7,894 bases of DNA from Ignavibacteria bacterium UBA5771 (lineage in GTDB: Bacteria > Bacteroidota > Ignavibacteria > Kapaibacteriales > UBA2268). This document shows positions 6,145 to 7,894 of the stretch, piece by piece. How positions within the stretch are numbered: position 1 is the first letter of the stretch; the number at the start of each line of letters is the position of its first letter. Under the pieces are notes generated by a model. It made no database searches, was not told the DNA's origin, and was given only the letters and a program-made list of their open reading frames with translations. Made by a program: the position numbers and the translations under genes. The stretch is from positions 4,195 to 12,088 of the forward strand of contig DIEP01000066.1 in NCBI GenBank assembly GCA_002418685.1, read 5' to 3'.

Positions 6145-7491
6145 GTGAGTATTATTAATTCTAATCTGGATCAATTATTTGGTGATGAACCCATTAAGAG
6201 AAGTAGCAAAATACTTCCTCCACTTGCTGAAAGGATGCGTCCCGAATATATCGGCGAGGTCTTGGGTCAGGAGCATTTGCTTGCAGGTTCGGGTCCATTG
6301 CGCAAATATATTGAAGATGGCGATATACCTTCTATTATTTTTTGGGGACCTCCCGGTAGTGGCAAAACCACCCTTGCTTTTGCAATAGCTAATGAGATGA
6401 ATGCTGAATTTGCACGTTTATCCGCCGTCGATTCGGGAGTGAAAGATGTCAGGGAAGTGCTTACCCGAGCCGAAAGAAATTTGCAAAAAAATAAAAAAAC
6501 TATCCTTTTTATTGATGAAATCCATCGATTTAATAAGGCACAGCAAGACGCACTCCTGCACTCCGTTGAGAATGGAACAATCATCCTAATTGGAGCAACA
6601 ACCGAAAATCCCTCATTCGAGATTATCCCTGCATTAATCAGCCGTATGCAAGTTTATAAGCTGAACCCATTAAGCAGTGAGAATATCCGAGAGTTAATTT
6701 TAAGAGCAGTTAAAAATGATGAAGTCCTTTCCAAATTCGAGTTCGAATTTGAGGATATTAATGATTTTTACGAATATTCATCGGGCGATGCTCGGAATGC
6801 ACTCAATTTACTTGAATCAGCCTTCAAATTAGCTCGTAAACCTAATTCTCAGCAAATTCGCATAACAAAAGAAAATTTGAAAAATGCGATGCAAAAGCGA
6901 ATTCCCCTGTATGATAAAAAGGGGGAATATCATTACGATACAATTTCTGCTTTCATAAAATCATTGCGTGGTTCGGATCCCGATGCAGCAATGCTATGGA
7001 TGGCAAAAATGCTTGAAGCAGGCGAAGATCCTTTGTTTATTGCCCGGCGAATGGTAATATTTGCAAGCGAAGATATCGGCAATGCAGAACCAACGGCATT
7101 GCTTGTGGCAGTAGCGGTGTTCCAAGCCGTGCAGATGATTGGACTTCCCGAAGCGCAGATAAATCTTGCCCAAGGCGTGACATTTCTTGCATCTTGTCCA
7201 AAGTCCAATGCTTCATATATGGCTTTGACTTCGGCGCAAGAAATTGTGCGAAATGAACCAAACCTCGATCCGCCACTTTATTTGCGGAATGCTCCCACTA
7301 AGCTTATGCGAGAGGAAGGCTATGCAAAGGGCTACAAATATCCTCACGAATTCGAAAATCATTTTGTAGATGTCAATTATTTCCCCATAAATCTTCCACC
7401 TACACAGTTCTACTTTCCAACAAGCAATGGTCGAGAAGCAAAGATTGCTGAACACCTTAGAAAGTTATGGAAAAATCTCAAGAAATATTGA
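6145..7491 (+). CDS. rarA: Replication-associated recombination protein A (RarA/MgsA, AAA+ ATPase)
   Basis: This 448-residue protein matches the usual RarA length (E. coli has 447). RarA is a clamp-loader-like AAA+ ATPase of the RarA/Mgs1/WRNIP1 family that acts at stalled replication forks and junctions. In order: LFGDEP (11-16) and PLAERMRPEYIGEVLGQEHLL (26-46) are the typical N-terminus; Walker A GPPGSGKTT (68-76); Walker B FIDEIHRF (122-129); sensor 1 region ATTENPSFE (151-159); sensor 2 region GDARNALNLLE (214-224); then the helical tetramerisation domain with SEDIGNAEP (308-316) and YKYPHEF (398-404), and QFYFPTSNGRE near the end. The start is GTG 6145: an in-frame TAA lies 6 bases upstream, and LFGDE is correctly near the N-terminus. 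The leader lacks Shine-Dalgarno. The stop lies inside a tandem repeat. Confidence 0.95.
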   Translation: MSIINSNLDQLFGDEPIKRSSKILPPLAERMRPEYIGEVLGQEHLLAGSGPLRKYIEDGDIPSIIFWGPPGSGKTTLAFAIANEMNAEFARLSAVDSGVKDVREVLTRAERNLQKNKKTILFIDEIHRFNKAQQDALLHSVENGTIILIGATTENPSFEIIPALISRMQVYKLNPLSSENIRELILRAVKNDEVLSKFEFEFEDINDFYEYSSGDARNALNLLESAFKLARKPNSQQIRITKENLKNAMQKRIPLYDKKGEYHYDTISAFIKSLRGSDPDAAMLWMAKMLEAGEDPLFIARRMVIFASEDIGNAEPTALLVAVAVFQAVQMIGLPEAQINLAQGVTFLASCPKSNASYMALTSAQEIVRNEPNLDPPLYLRNAPTKLMREEGYAKGYKYPHEFENHFVDVNYFPINLPPTQFYFPTSNGREAKIAEHLRKLWKNLKKY

Positions 7492-7514
7492 TGATTCAAT
7501 ATTGATGATTCAAT
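7487..7514. repeat. Two perfect tandem copies of a 14-bp palindromic unit
   Basis: The unit attgatgattcaat occurs at 7487-7500 and again at 7501-7514 with no gap. Each unit is itself an inverted repeat (attga, tgat loop, tcaat), and the junction forms caatattg. The rarA stop codon (7489-7491) lies in the first copy, so a copy-number change would leave the protein unchanged. Its role is unknown; it could be a protein-binding site or a weak transcript end. Confidence 0.8.
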
Positions 7515-7577
7515 GATTTATTTGCTTTTTACGTCTTTTATATTTAACAATTGCTATACTTTATAATATTTATTAAT

Positions 7578-7894
7578 ATGAGAAGATTATTATTTGCAAT
7601 ATTGCTGATACTTCCCGCGATCGCATTTTCGCAAAATATCGAGCAGAGACAATTCGAACTTGCCAAGTCTTATGAAAGAGGAGGCGATTTGAAAAGTGCG
7701 GAAAGTATTTATCAGCAATTAACTAATTCGAATAAAACCAATCAAATATATATCGACAACTATGTTCGTATATTGTTTCTGCAAAATAAATATACCGATT
7801 TGCTTGAATTTCTTGAGGATAGGATTAAGATAGTTCCCAATTTTCTCAATTATACATATTTAGGGCAAGCATATTGGCTCAAGGGCGATATTGC
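7578..7894 (+). CDS. Secreted TPR-like repeat protein (partial, 3' end outside window)
   Basis: The visible 105 residues begin with a signal peptide: MRRLLFAILLILPAIAFSQ has a basic start, a hydrophobic core and a likely signal-peptidase site near residue 18. The rest is helical with tetratricopeptide-like spacing: FELAKSYERGGDLKSAESIY (26-45) is a good repeat, and YTYLGQAYWLKGDIA (91-105) begins another. The protein is therefore probably periplasmic or outer-membrane associated and mediates protein contacts; no enzymatic motif is visible. ATG 7578 is chosen because it gives the complete signal peptide. The gene starts 86 bases after rarA in the same direction; a shared transcript is possible but the repeat between them leaves this open. 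The rest of the protein lies beyond the window. Confidence 0.8.
   Translation, partial: MRRLLFAILLILPAIAFSQNIEQRQFELAKSYERGGDLKSAESIYQQLTNSNKTNQIYIDNYVRILFLQNKYTDLLEFLEDRIKIVPNFLNYTYLGQAYWLKGDI

Noticed and set aside
6267..7276. Minus-strand open frames inside rarA.
   Set aside because: They are shadows of a well-conserved gene, with no start context or recognisable domain.

Overview
The window is AT-rich and most likely comes from the Bacteroidota/Chlorobiota/Ignavibacteriota group. Three things point that way. At least one promoter has the Bacteroidota layout (TTG, 20 bases, TAAATTTG). Most start codons sit in A/T-rich leaders without a Shine-Dalgarno sequence. The gene families are also typical of that group. 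No rRNA, tRNA, CRISPR array or transposase gene was seen.

Left part, minus strand (1-2194): reading leftward there is an exported S66-type LD-carboxypeptidase (1121-2194), a UmuD homologue (629-1075), and a second UmuD/LexA-type S24 protein that runs off the left edge (1-300). The two UmuD-like genes are the most interesting part. The upstream one keeps the UmuD fold and an Ala-Gly cleavage site, but its catalytic Ser and Lys are replaced by Ala and Arg. The downstream one keeps the Ser/Lys dyad but has no recognisable cleavage site in its visible N-terminal arm. Together they look like a UmuD split into a substrate subunit and a protease subunit. The 328-base spacer between them holds an imperfect inverted repeat and a candidate promoter flanked by 7-bp inverted repeats.

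Middle part, plus strand (2445-5966): an apparent three-gene operon encodes a 977-residue FAD/iron-sulfur 2-hydroxyacid dehydrogenase (D-lactate, glycolate or D-2-hydroxyglutarate type), a SemiSWEET-like three-helix sugar transporter and a J-domain-only co-chaperone. The gaps are 7 bases and a 1-base stop/start overlap. The grouping suggests linked uptake and oxidation of small carbon compounds, but that is inference. A degenerate inverted-repeat element starts directly after the last stop codon.

Right part, plus strand (6145-7894): rarA, the replication-associated AAA+ ATPase, starts at a GTG codon and ends in a perfect 14-bp tandem repeat. It is followed by the beginning of a secreted TPR-like protein that is cut by the right edge.
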